A stretch of DNA of 64,000 bases from JAXMBN01 sp046349875 (lineage in GTDB: Bacteria; Planctomycetota; Planctomycetia; Pirellulales; Pirellulaceae). Positions 8,399 through 19,200 of the stretch are shown in pieces. Position 1 is the stretch's first letter, and every line of letters begins with the position of its first letter. The notes under the pieces are model-generated. The model made no database searches. It was not told the DNA's origin and worked only from the letters and a program-made list of their open reading frames with translations. Where the stretch lies: positions 124,001-188,000 of the forward strand of contig JAXMBN010000004.1 of the NCBI GenBank assembly GCA_046349875.1. The letters run 5' to 3'. The position numbers and the translations under genes were made by a program.

Positions 8399-9445
8399 CT
8401 AGTTAGAGAGTACACCTGCATTGTTTCCGTCTTGCATGGCGGAAACATACAAAAATGCGTTTTGGTCCATGGTGTTCGCGATGGTTTGCACCGAACCATC
8501 AGCCACGGCGAAGTTCACGACCTTACCTGAGTGAAGGCTATTAAACTTGTACCAACCATGGGGATCGGTTCCGCCAAGTCTCCATGCGGTTGGCATCGGA
8601 CCATTGTTCCAAGTAAACGACCATTGGCGACCTTGGGGTTTTTGGTTGTTGGCCCAAAGTCCGGTTACTTCGCCAAACAACAACGTGTTTGATAAACCAT
8701 CCGAGATCTGAGCGAACTTAGTAGTGGAACGGTTTGCGAACGCACCAACGTAGACGTTCCAGCCCGTGCTGCCCGTCCATCCCATGCCCCCAGCCACACC
8801 AAGGTAATTGGTGCGTCCCAAGGTCGGTGTTGATGCAGCGGTGAAACCATTCATTCCCAAGGTTCCGGTATTACCCGTTCCGTAGGTGTGCAATCGCGAG
8901 GTATTCGCGGTTGTATTGGAATAGGCATCATCCGATGGACAAAGAAGCATGCTTAGTCGAGTCTGACCAGCATCCCAAAGTGAGTCCATGTCCTTTGGGT
9001 CCCCATCGTCATCCAACCACCATTGCACATAGCGAGTGTCGCCGGCCGTTGCCCAGACACCTTTTGGATCAAGCTGTCGCACGTTTGGATAGAGCTGATA
9101 GATCGCAGACTGCTCCATGTAGGGAAATAAGAGAGGCAAACATCCAATCCACTGCGCACCGTTGGGGCAAGTCGCTCCAAACGCAACGGACGATGCTTGA
9201 CTACCATCCGACCCCAAATAGCCTGGTGGCAATTTCTTGTAAGCACTTTCAAAGTTGTGCGCAGCCAACGCAATCTGCTTCAGATTGTTGGTGCACTGCA
9301 TGCGTCGCGCTGCTTCGCGAGCTTGTTGAACTGCAGGCAACAAAAGACCGACAAGAATTCCAATGATGGCAATCACCACCAATAACTCGACGAGCGTAAA
9401 ACCTCGTCTTCGCATTTCAGCGACTCGAAACCACTTTTTACTCAT
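8399..9445 (-). CDS. DUF1559 pseudopilin-like secreted protein
   Basis: A 348-aa member of the large planctomycete DUF1559 family. The N-terminus has the type IV pilin/pseudopilin methylation motif RRGFTLVELLVVIAIIGILV, with processing expected between Gly and Phe. It is followed by the family-defining LLPAVQQAREAARRMQC and NNLKQIALAAHNFES. The C-terminal H-x-DG motif is present as HSGKVVNFAVADGSV. The start ATG at 9445 matches the family. The protein should be inserted through the pilin prepilin-peptidase route; actual function of the family is unknown. It is first in a two-gene operon with the 70-aa lipoprotein. Confidence 0.95.
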   Translation of the reverse strand: MSKKWFRVAEMRRRGFTLVELLVVIAIIGILVGLLLPAVQQAREAARRMQCTNNLKQIALAAHNFESAYKKLPPGYLGSDGSQASSVAFGATCPNGAQWIGCLPLLFPYMEQSAIYQLYPNVRQLDPKGVWATAGDTRYVQWWLDDDGDPKDMDSLWDAGQTRLSMLLCPSDDAYSNTTANTSRLHTYGTGNTGTLGMNGFTAASTPTLGRTNYLGVAGGMGWTGSTGWNVYVGAFANRSTTKFAQISDGLSNTLLFGEVTGLWANNQKPQGRQWSFTWNNGPMPTAWRLGGTDPHGWYKFNSLHSGKVVNFAVADGSVQTIANTMDQNAFLYVSAMQDGNNAGVLSN

Positions 9446-9510
9446 CTAAAAACCTCACAAAAAAAACGTGAAAAATATGAGGGAGACCAAAAGGACTTTC
9501 GACTAGTCAA

Positions 9511-9528
9511 GTTAACGGTCTCGTTAAC
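9511..9528. promoter_or_regulatory. Perfect 7-4-7 dyad upstream of the DUF1559 gene
   Basis: GTTAACG and CGTTAAC are separated by gtct, 66 bp upstream of the DUF1559 start. A second, shorter palindrome GACTAGTC is at 9501-9508. The position suits an operator or a promoter-proximal hairpin. No clear -35/-10 pair could be assigned. Confidence 0.4.
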
Positions 9529-9683
9529 CGACCTCAACAAAAAAATGCGCAATCTTTCCACTATTTCGGGGTGATTTTCCCTTTTGTCGCACCCGAATCG
9601 GGATTTTCCAGGGCCAAAAAGAGGATTGCGTAGACTTTTCTTCCCTTATTCGAGCGGCAAGATGAGATCTCAAGTGTGAGGAT

Positions 9684-9717
9684 CTTGGCATCTCACGATC
9701 TCTACTTGGCATCTCAC
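9684..9717. repeat. Two 13-bp direct repeats spaced 21 bp apart
   Basis: CTTGGCATCTCAC occurs at 9684-9696 and 9705-9717, start-to-start distance 21 bp, i.e. two helical turns. They lie in the 410-bp gap between the divergent DUF1559 and giant-protein genes and may be a tandem binding site. The rest of that gap shows nothing else I can support as a gene. Confidence 0.5.
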
Positions 9718-9855
9718 CTTTTTTGAAACTCGATGACGAGTTCATCCGTCTACGTTTTTGCCGCTGGCGTATTTTGCAATAGGTGTGCTCTGCGCAAATC
9801 GCATTGCATGACCAGTGCTGTTGCTGCGCTATTGCTGTTCATTGAGGTATGCACG

Positions 9856-12800
9856 ATGTTCGAGTCTTTGGTCCGCTTCGTGAGAGTTCATCTCCTATCA
9901 CACAGGCTTGCAAGCTCGCTCGTTTGCATCGGTCTATTGCTTCCAATGAGTACGTTGAGTGCATTCAGCGCTCGATGTTTGGCGCAAGAGCAGCAATCAA
10001 CAACACAAGAGTCACCACCGACGACGCATGAGCAAACAATCTACATACCTTACGGAAAACTACGCGAGGTTTTTGAGAAGGAGGGTCGCGGCGTCTATTT
10101 GCCTTACGAAAAATTTCAAGAGCTTTGGAAGGCGGCTCGCGAGCGTGAAGTGAGGCCTTCAACAACACCTCCTGTCGAATCCATCATCGTTGAAGCACTC
10201 AATCATGCAAAAGTAGAAAAAGAAGTCATCGAAGTGCGAGCCGACCTTCGGATCGAAGTCTTCAAGAAAGGTTGGTGTGAGATACCGCTTCGACTTCGAG
10301 AATGTGCGTTGTTGTCAGCAAAAATCGGAGAAGAGAATGCTAAGGTGATTGCGAAGCCCGATGGTAGCCATGCAATTCTCATGCATCGATCTGATTCCGA
10401 TCCAACTCTGGTTCAACTTCGTTTGGTATATGCCAAAGCCATTTCAAAAACTCCTGGAAAGAACAGTGTCACGCTCGAAGCCCCTCAAGCTCCTGTTAAT
10501 CGTTGGCAAATAGAAGTCCCTGATGAGAACGCCCAAATCGTTGTCCAACCCATGTTGGCTGCATCCAACTTGGACTCGCAACCGAACCGGCCTCAAACAG
10601 GTACTTCGATTCAAGCCTTTGTGGGTGCCGCCCCCCAAGTTCAAATCGAATGGACACCGAAGGCGGAGGGAGCGCAAGGTCTACAAGCTCTATCGAGCGT
10701 TCAAACGCAACATGAAGTTTGGGTGGAAGAAAACGTAATTCGTTCTCGAATCGCGATGATGATTGGGATCACCCGTTCCGAATTGCGCGAAGTTGCCGTC
10801 GAAATCCCTGAAAATCAAAAAGTGATCAATGTCGTCGATGCCAATGTACGCAAATGGGAAATTGTAGAAAAAGAAGGGCGTTCGTTGCTTCGCATCGAAT
10901 TGTTTGAACCCGCCAAACAATCGCAATCCATCTTGATCGAATCAGAAACGGCCGCCTCCGATTCTGGTGCAAATGAGGTTCGCATCCGCCCCTTTGTAGC
11001 CCAGGGAATGACACGTCAAACTGGTTTCGTTGCCGTTCGTGTAGCAGACGGACTTCGCGCAGAATCCACTCAGCGATCCAACCTTCTACAAGTAGATCTG
11101 GCGGAGCTTCCCGAATTGCTGAAACGACAATCGTGGACCTTCTCTTACCGTTTTGCTTCGGTTCCCTTCGAGGCCTCCATCGTTACGGAAAAACTCAAAC
11201 CCAAGATGGCCATTCGTCAATTGGTCGATATGACATTGGATCCGTCCGAATCCAAGTTACGCTCTACCACCATCCATACCATCGAGCAAGCTGGGGTGTT
11301 TCAATTGGAATTTGAAATCCCTACTGGATTAGAGATTCAATCGGTTCGTGGAAGAGAACTTCCTTCGGTTGTCGCTGCATCGGTCGAATCCTTCCAAGTC
11401 ATCGGTGACAACAAAGATCGATTGCTGGTTCATCTTAGCAAGAAAGCGATAGGCCCCATCGGATTGGTCATCGATGCAATACGTCGTCTCAATGATCCCA
11501 ACCTTTGACCCCTACCGGTACAGCAAGCGATATTACTCTGCAATGGCCGCGAGTAATCGATGCATCGATCGATCGGTATGATGGTCATGCAGTACTTCAT
11601 ATCCCTGATAGCCTGCGTGTCGTGGTGGGTACACTTACAGGGGCTCGCGAAGTCCCGCAAGCCGAAGCCGTCGCTTCGATCCCCATCGAGCCCATGTTTG
11701 CAGCCCAACGCAAAGCAGGTGTCATCGTCGCTTTCAATGAGGGATCCATAGCCATCCCCTTAAGAGCCGAACGTCGCAAACCCCAGATCACCGCTTATCA
11801 ACTGGTGCAGGTTCAAATCGAATCGGGTGTTGCCAAGTTTACATCCTCGTTGGACTTCGATATTCGATATAGCGGCGTCAAGTCACTTCGGGTCGATATA
11901 CCCACAGACATTGCAGCGATCGCTCGTTTAGCTACTCCTCAAGTCCGCGAATCCACCCTCCCCAACCCGTCGAATCTTTCTGAAGGATACGTCGCATGGG
12001 AACCTCGCGAGACTCCGAATGGTTTGGTAAGAACAACGTGCTCATTCAATGGGAACGTAAACTCGATGCTTTGGAAATCGGAAAATCAATCGTCATCGCC
12101 CTGCCAAAAATACTTCCCCAGGGAACCGATCGCGCTTGGGGACAGATCGTATTGCTCAAATCGGAAGCAATCGACCTTCAACCATCGGAAAAAACAGTAG
12201 GTATTCGTCCGATCGATCCCACCTATGACCTCGCCGAATCGAAATCGATTCCCAACGCATCGCGAGCCTTCGAGTTTCAAGGAGATTGGGACCTAAGCAT
12301 CACCGCAACACGATATGAACTGGAAGAAGTGAAGCGAACCAGTATCGAACGCGTATGGGTCCAAACGGTGATTACCCGTAGTGGACAACGCGCAACGATG
12401 GCAACCTATCGCGTCTCCAGCGGGCAACAGCGATTAGCCATACAACTTCCTCAAGGCGCATCATTCGATACGCAACCACTTCGAGTCAACGGAGCCCCGG
12501 TGGGTTTAGAGAAAGGTGCTAACGATGAGTACTTCATTCCACTCTTAGGAAAGAAAGGAAATGAACCATTGCTGGTCGAGATTCGCTATACGGAACAAGG
12601 GTCGTATCAACAGATCGATCTCCCCACTTTTCCTGAAAAGCCCGCCATCCAAAAGGTCATGTTGAGTGTGTATCTTCCCAAAGAGCTTTGTCTCTTAGGA
12701 TCGCTTGGACCTTGGACAACGGAATACGATTGGCGGACATCTTCGAGCGGAGCCCTCGAACCGCTTCCGAACATGGATGAAAATGCCTTGCGAAACTGGG

Positions 12801-13276
12801 TTCAATCGAGCATTTCAGTTTCGGAAGGCCCTCCCTTTCAAAAGGATGGTTTAGCCTATCTCTACGCCGCTCTTGCGCCCGACTCTCCTCCCGATGGCTC
12901 CTTACGACTTGTTGCCTCGTCCGCAAACATCTTCCATGGAGGAATCATTCTCGCTGGAATTGCTTGGGGACTCGTACTCTTACGAACATCATGGTCCTGG
13001 CGCATGGTCAGCGTGTGGATCTTGCTTGCATGGGCGACGTTAATAGGATTTTGGGCACCCACACTTGCCTACCAAATCTGGAATGCCCCACTCTTTCTGG
13101 CTCTTGGATTGACAGGCATCCTTTGGCTGGGTGGAACCGCATTGCAATGGATCGCGGCGCAAAGGACGCGGTCTCCTTCAGCGAGTGTTCAAGCGACTAT
13201 TTCTGAGCCATCTACATCGGCGATGACTCAGGAAACGCCTGCAACCGAAACAACCAAGGAGGATCATCATGATTAA
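9856..13276 (+). pseudogene. Giant exported protein, module 1, broken by two -1 frameshifts
   Basis: One gene spread over three frames: to 11508, then 11496-12030, then to 13276. Restoring one base near 11497 and one near 12026 gives a continuous protein of about 1140 aa. ATG 9856 has GAGG about 9 nt upstream and opens a signal peptide (LASSLVCIGLLLPMSTLSA). The N-terminal signature is TIYIPYGKLREVFEKEGRG then VYLPYEKFQELW, about residues 60-95. A long beta-rich ectodomain and a C-terminal cluster of membrane helices (about 12940-13160) follow. The shifts fall at short runs (CCC, GG), so homopolymer undercalling is a real alternative to true mutation. The 3' end overlaps the next gene by 8 bp, so they were built as one operon. 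Function unknown. Confidence 0.8.
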
Positions 13277-16200
13277 GTTTCTGATGAGTTCACTGCTTGG
13301 TTTGTTCGCAGTACTGATAACGCCCTGGCTTTCCATGGCGCAAACTCAAGACCTCAAGCACACCCGCGAGGTCAAAATACCTTGGAATGATATTCCAGCG
13401 TTCTTGCACAGTGGCCTGGAAGCGATATTTGTTTCGAGAGAGGAATGGAATGCGTTGCTTCAAGCCAACTCTCGGACAGATCTTGCTCCGGCACCCACCG
13501 ATTTTGTTTGGCGCAATGCACGATACCAGATCGCAATTTCGCAAGGCTTGGCTTCCATCGCCGTCGATGCCGAAGTAGAAGTTCTTACCGAAAGATCTTT
13601 GGCACTTCCCCTTGGCCTACACCAAGTTCGCATCGAACGCGCCTTGGAAGATCAACAATCGGCAAAACTCCACTGGGACCAAGAAGCTCGATGGATCGTT
13701 CAAGGAAAAGGGACGCATCGACTTCATCTGGATCTTTCGGCATTCATGGCAACCTCGAAAGCGATTCAGAAGCTTGGCGTCGCCCTTCTTCCTATTCCGG
13801 TATCCGAAGTCGAAGTCATCGTGGATGGCAATATCGAAATGCGTTCGGGAGCAGCGGTTCGGCAACGATCCTACGATGCAGATTCCAACAAGACTCGATT
13901 TCAGCTTCTCAGCACATCAACGAATCTTGAATTGACGATGTCGCTCAACAACAAAACGCTTCGTGAAGATCGTACCGTTTTGGCAAGCTCCTTATTGATT
14001 GCGGATATCTCGGCCTCGCATGACACGGTTCACGTAACAACCTCCTTGGATATCCTCAACGGTGCCAGCGAAGGTGTGTCATTCGAACTCCCTGATGAAT
14101 ATGAAGTACTGAATGTCCAATCCGAGTCGATGGCCCGTTGGAGAGTTGATTCTCAATCCACTCCACGCAAACTGGTGATCGATTGGCGGTCCCCAGTCCT
14201 TGAGAAAGCCATCACGCAAATAACCCTCATTCGTACCGACGTTTCCTCCGACAAACTTAGTGAATCCGATCCTCTGCAATGGCGATGCCCCTCCTGGAAA
14301 CCGCTTGATGTCGATGGATACTCGACGCTAGTTGGCATTCGCGTGGATTCCAGATTGAGTCTTAAGCATCTTGAGCAGCAGGATGTCCTTCCCATCGATC
14401 AACGCGTTCTGGCGGATGCTCCGCCAACATCCAACAGGATGGAGTCCGCTGCGACTCATGCATCGCGCATGGCTGGTGTTTACTTCGCACCCCAAGGCTC
14501 CTATCGCATCGAAATGACTTTCGTGCAACGTCCTCAGACCCTCACAGCGACCAATAATTTTCTGATGTCGATCGAAGAACAGGGGCTTGCGATCCGTGGA
14601 GGTATCTCCCTTCAGAGCTCCCAGGAGAAACTTTTTGGCTTTGATATGATCGTTCCTGCATCTTGGAAGCTTGTCGAACTTCGCCAAGAAAATGGTGAAC
14701 TTCTCAAGTGGGAATCAGTTCCCCTTGAAAATCAAACTGTACGGGTGCACGTAACCCTTCCCCATGCACATCCAGTAGGTACAGTTCTGCATACGCTGCT
14801 AGTAGCGAAATCGGTCCCAACGGATTGGCTAACGTCGTGGCAGCAAAAAGAACTTGTGTTTCCTCACTTTGAAATACAACAGGCTTCCACCACGCGACTC
14901 GCTGTTGCGATCCAAGACTCCGATGATTTCGAATTAGAACCAGTTCGCATGGTGGGTCTTTCACCGCTCTTTGAAAATGAGAAAGCTCGCTACCACCTGG
15001 CGCAGATGAAAACAGCCATTGCTTTGAGCGGTGAATCCAACGTCTGGGAACTCCAAGTCAAAGCCCAGCGTACGCCTCCTCGAAAGATTGCTCGAATCTA
15101 TAATCACATCGCCTTGCAGAACAATGCTTGGCAATTCGACCATCAAGTCCAATACGAGATGGCTCAGGGCAGTGTTCAAGAATTGCGATTCTCCTTGCCG
15201 AGTTCAACTCCGGAAGAGATCACACTCCAAGGCATCGATGATGTCGAGATTAAAGAATCCAACAGTCAGATTGCAGGCGACCGTCGCGTATGGACGCTGC
15301 GTTTGGCGAAGCGGCATTCGCAGACATGTTCCGTGCGCGTTCAATATGTAATGCCCCATTCTGAAGGCGATCAACGTTCTGTATCGCAACCGACTCTCCG
15401 CGCCGAAGACGTAGCTTACCAAACAGGTTTCATCGCTCTGGAAGGTGATGGCGATCATCATTTCGAAATACCCAAACACCCTAAGGCTGTCGATGTCGGC
15501 GAGTGGGTCGACTCGAAGATCGCCCTTGGCTCGCGACTCATCGGAGTCTTTGGCTACCAAGGCATCGACGATGAAGTTCAAGTTTCTGCAAACAAGCGTG
15601 ATGTATTTCCACTTCCGTCTACGATTGCCGATCGATTGACCATCGAAACACACCATTCGAGCCAGGGCCTATTTCATGAGTCGGCATCGTTTTCGATCCG
15701 ATCCAAGGATTCCTTCATCGAAGTGGAACTACCTCTGCAGGCCACGTTTTGGACTGCAACGCTCGATGGTCAGCCCATTCTTCCACAAAAACGCAACGAT
15801 CGTTTACTCATCGAATGGACGCGTTCTCAAGAGCACGTTCGTTCTTTGGTATTGATCTATGAATTACGTTTGAATGCTTCACCATGGGATGCAACGTATC
15901 GCCTCACTCCTCCCCGCCTTTCGATTGCCGACGCTTCGGGTCAGTCCATTACCGTCCCGATTACACAAACAGAAAGAAAATTCTACGCTGCGTCGGGGTG
16001 GTCATTAAGCCATTCGCATGGAATGAGATTGGTCGATGCACCACAATCCGCAAGTCTGTTGACGCAAATTGCAGACGCCATCTATTCGCGATGGAATCAA
16101 GATCGGAATCATCCCCAAGCAGCGGCTATGGTCAGATTGGACGAAAGTCCCAAAGCAGAGGACAGCATTCCGAGATTTTCTCAAAACAGGAATCCACCCA

Positions 16201-19200
16201 GCAAAGAGTTCCGAATGCCTGAGGCAGCATTAGGTACCATCGCTCCTCGCGACTCTGCCGCGGCTCCTCCTCAAATTCAGGATCAAGTAACGCAGTTGCC
16301 GATCGAAGAAAAATCGAAATCTGCCAAAGAGTATGCAGGGCGTAAAAACGATCTGGATGGTTTACCAGGAGAGCGTCCCTCGCTCATCGGTCTTCGCTCG
16401 CTTCCCATTGCCATGGTTCAATCACCTGCAAACGAACGATCGTTCAAATTTGAGTCGCTATCGGATCAGGCAACCCTTCAAGTAACCTTGGTTCATGACA
16501 TCCAATTGCGTTGGCTTTCGTTGGGAATTGCGTTTATTGTCTTTCTCCTAGGATGGATGCTTCTTATTCAAAAGGCGAAGTACTTTTATCGATTTTTGGT
16601 TCTCGTCCTTTTGGTGACCATTCTCCTACCAACGGTCTTGCCCTCGCTTGAGCTCGGTCGCTCGATGGCAGCCGCAACGCAGTGCGCTCTTGCCGCCTTG
16701 GTCGGAACTTGGTGGGTAGGAAGCATCGGACGATCTCTGCTGCATCGTCTCATGAATTCGCAAACAACTACATCGGCGATTACCGCTTCATCTGCCCGCA
16801 TCATTGTCATTACCTTCGGACTTTGGCCCGCCTACTCTGCTTGTCATGCCAATCAACAAGAAAACACCTCCGCCGTAGATGCGGCCAACGTGCTTTCGCA
16901 ATGGCTTGCTTCCCAGGAAAAGGATTCAAAGATTGCAATTCCCAACGACGTGGTGATTGTTCCGTACGACCCTGAGCATGGCAAGAATGCCACTTCAGAC
17001 CAAGTGCTCGTTCCCTACGCCAAGTACGTGGATCTGTGGAATCGATCCCATCCGAATCAACCACTGATTCCCAAAAAGGAAATTGTTCCTTTTGCCTTCG
17101 GAAATGCCCAATACCAAGTCACTGCTGCGGCCGGGAACCATCTCGAATTGAAAGGGACGTTGGAGATCGATGTGCTAAATGACGGCGATATCATCGTGCC
17201 ATTGCGTCTTCAATCAGCAACGATCATGAATGCGCAGATCGGAGGAGCGCCTGCTCAGCTCCAATGGCTTGATGAAGTTCCTCCGCAACATGCGAATGCA
17301 CCAGCGTCGTCGGCGGCACAATCTCCTGGCCCACCCAATCTTTTATTGCACCTATCGGGAAAAGGGAAAAAGGTCTTAGACCTTACCTTGCAACTCGGCA
17401 TTCAACGCAATGGTGGCTGGCGACGAGTGGAAGGGATTGTTCCCATGGGTTTGGCCGGTTCGCTCGTATGGAATGACGCTGATCCAACTTGGGAAGTCAG
17501 ATGGCTTGATCGAGAATCCAACTCATCATCAGGCAAGCATCGTTTGGCTCTCAATCATGATGGATTCCTTCACTTGCATTGGCGTCCAAAGCTCGAAACG
17601 CATGCCATGGATCAAGGGCTTTCGGTCGAGTCGACGGTGATGGTCGATATTCAAGTCGATCGTATCCGAACTACTTGGAATGCGCAATTCTCATTCCGTG
17701 GTAGTCAACGCAATTCGCTGACAGCCATTCTCCCCAAGAACGTCCTTGTCGAAAAGGTTACAGGCGAAAATGTTCGCGGATGGAAAACGCAGTCCATCAA
17801 TGGCCAACAACAAATCGATGTGACGCTGTTGAAACCTGCCACTGAAAGAGAAGGAATTCGTGTCCAATTTTCGGAGCCCTTAACAGGGAATTCCGAATCT
17901 TGGACTCATGAAGCATCCTTGCTTCAGATTCCTGATGCGATCGTGCAACAAGGAACGCTCACGCTTCGCAAAAGCTCGCTCTTGAATATGGATGTAATGT
18001 ACTCGGAAGGATTAACACGGACCGATCTTTCTCCAGAAGCGGCTCATGGACTTGAATCCTCGATTGCCTCTCCGATTCCCCTCAAAGAATTTCAATCGTA
18101 CCGATTCTCGCGAGTCCCGTTTCCATTGCGATTGGCGATTCGCCCAACCGTAGCCTCACAATCCTGTGATGTGCAAACGGTAGTTCGATTATCGAGTACC
18201 GATGCCACGTTCGAATCGAAGATACTATTGCGAGTGAAAGACCGTTCGATCTTTGAGTCTGCCATCCAATTGCCGTCTGATTGGGAGATTGAGCCTCCAA
18301 TGGCTCCGGTAGGATTCGACTGGTATACACAAGACACGGATGCGCAACAAACGCTGCACCTCCATTATCGCGAAGGTCTTCTCGAGGATACCGCCATCGT
18401 CATTCGCGGGAAACGGAAATCGGCAATCGATGTGGCTCTTCCACTGGATCTACCAAATATCGAAGTACTCGATCAATCCCGAAGCAGTACATCCATCGCG
18501 ATCCTTTCCGATCCAGGCTGGATGGTACGGCCAGACTTGCTTACCCAATGTGTGGTCGATCCGTTTCAGTCGGCCGTTTCCTGGTTATCCAACGCGGATC
18601 GTTCACTCTTGAAACTTGTCCTTCGCAGTAGTAATGCACGCTATTCCGCCAAGGTCACTTTCATACCACGACTCCCAGAAGTTCTTGGTGTCGCCATCAG
18701 CAATTGCAAGATCACGGAGCGATCGATTGAAGACACGATCCTTTTGGATTGGCAAATCCGAGATGCGGGTATCGTCGAGGTGTCGTTTGAACTGCCTGAC
18801 TGGGTTAAGGATCCTCGCATCAAAGCACCCTTGATGCGACGCATCAGACGCACCGCATCCGAAAACAAACAGATTCGCTATACCATTGAACTCCAAGAAT
18901 CCGTTCTGGGACAACTTCGCGTAATCGTGGAACATGATCGGCCTTTGGAATTGCTCCAAGCGCAAGTGGTTATCCCCACGTTGATCACGGGAAAAACCCT
19001 GGATCGATTTGTCGTTCTTGAGAATGCGGGCCGTGATGAATGGATCGCCAAACCGCAAACGGGACTATTGAGAATCAATCCTCAATCTTCGCAATGGAAG
19101 ACATTGGCCAATACCCTTGGGGAATCGATGCAAGATGGGTTTGTTACCGACGCTCAAGTTCCCAATCCCACTCTGCTCCTTGAAAAGACCGAACGAGCGC

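Noticed and set aside
9524..9745. 73-aa minus-strand ORF upstream of the DUF1559 gene
   Set aside because: It covers the region of dyads and direct repeats, has no Shine-Dalgarno and no domain-like pattern.
11493..11508. Programmed -1 frameshifting in the first giant gene
   Set aside because: The sequence has no X XXY YYZ slippery heptamer and no clear downstream stem; a missing base in a CCC run is simpler.
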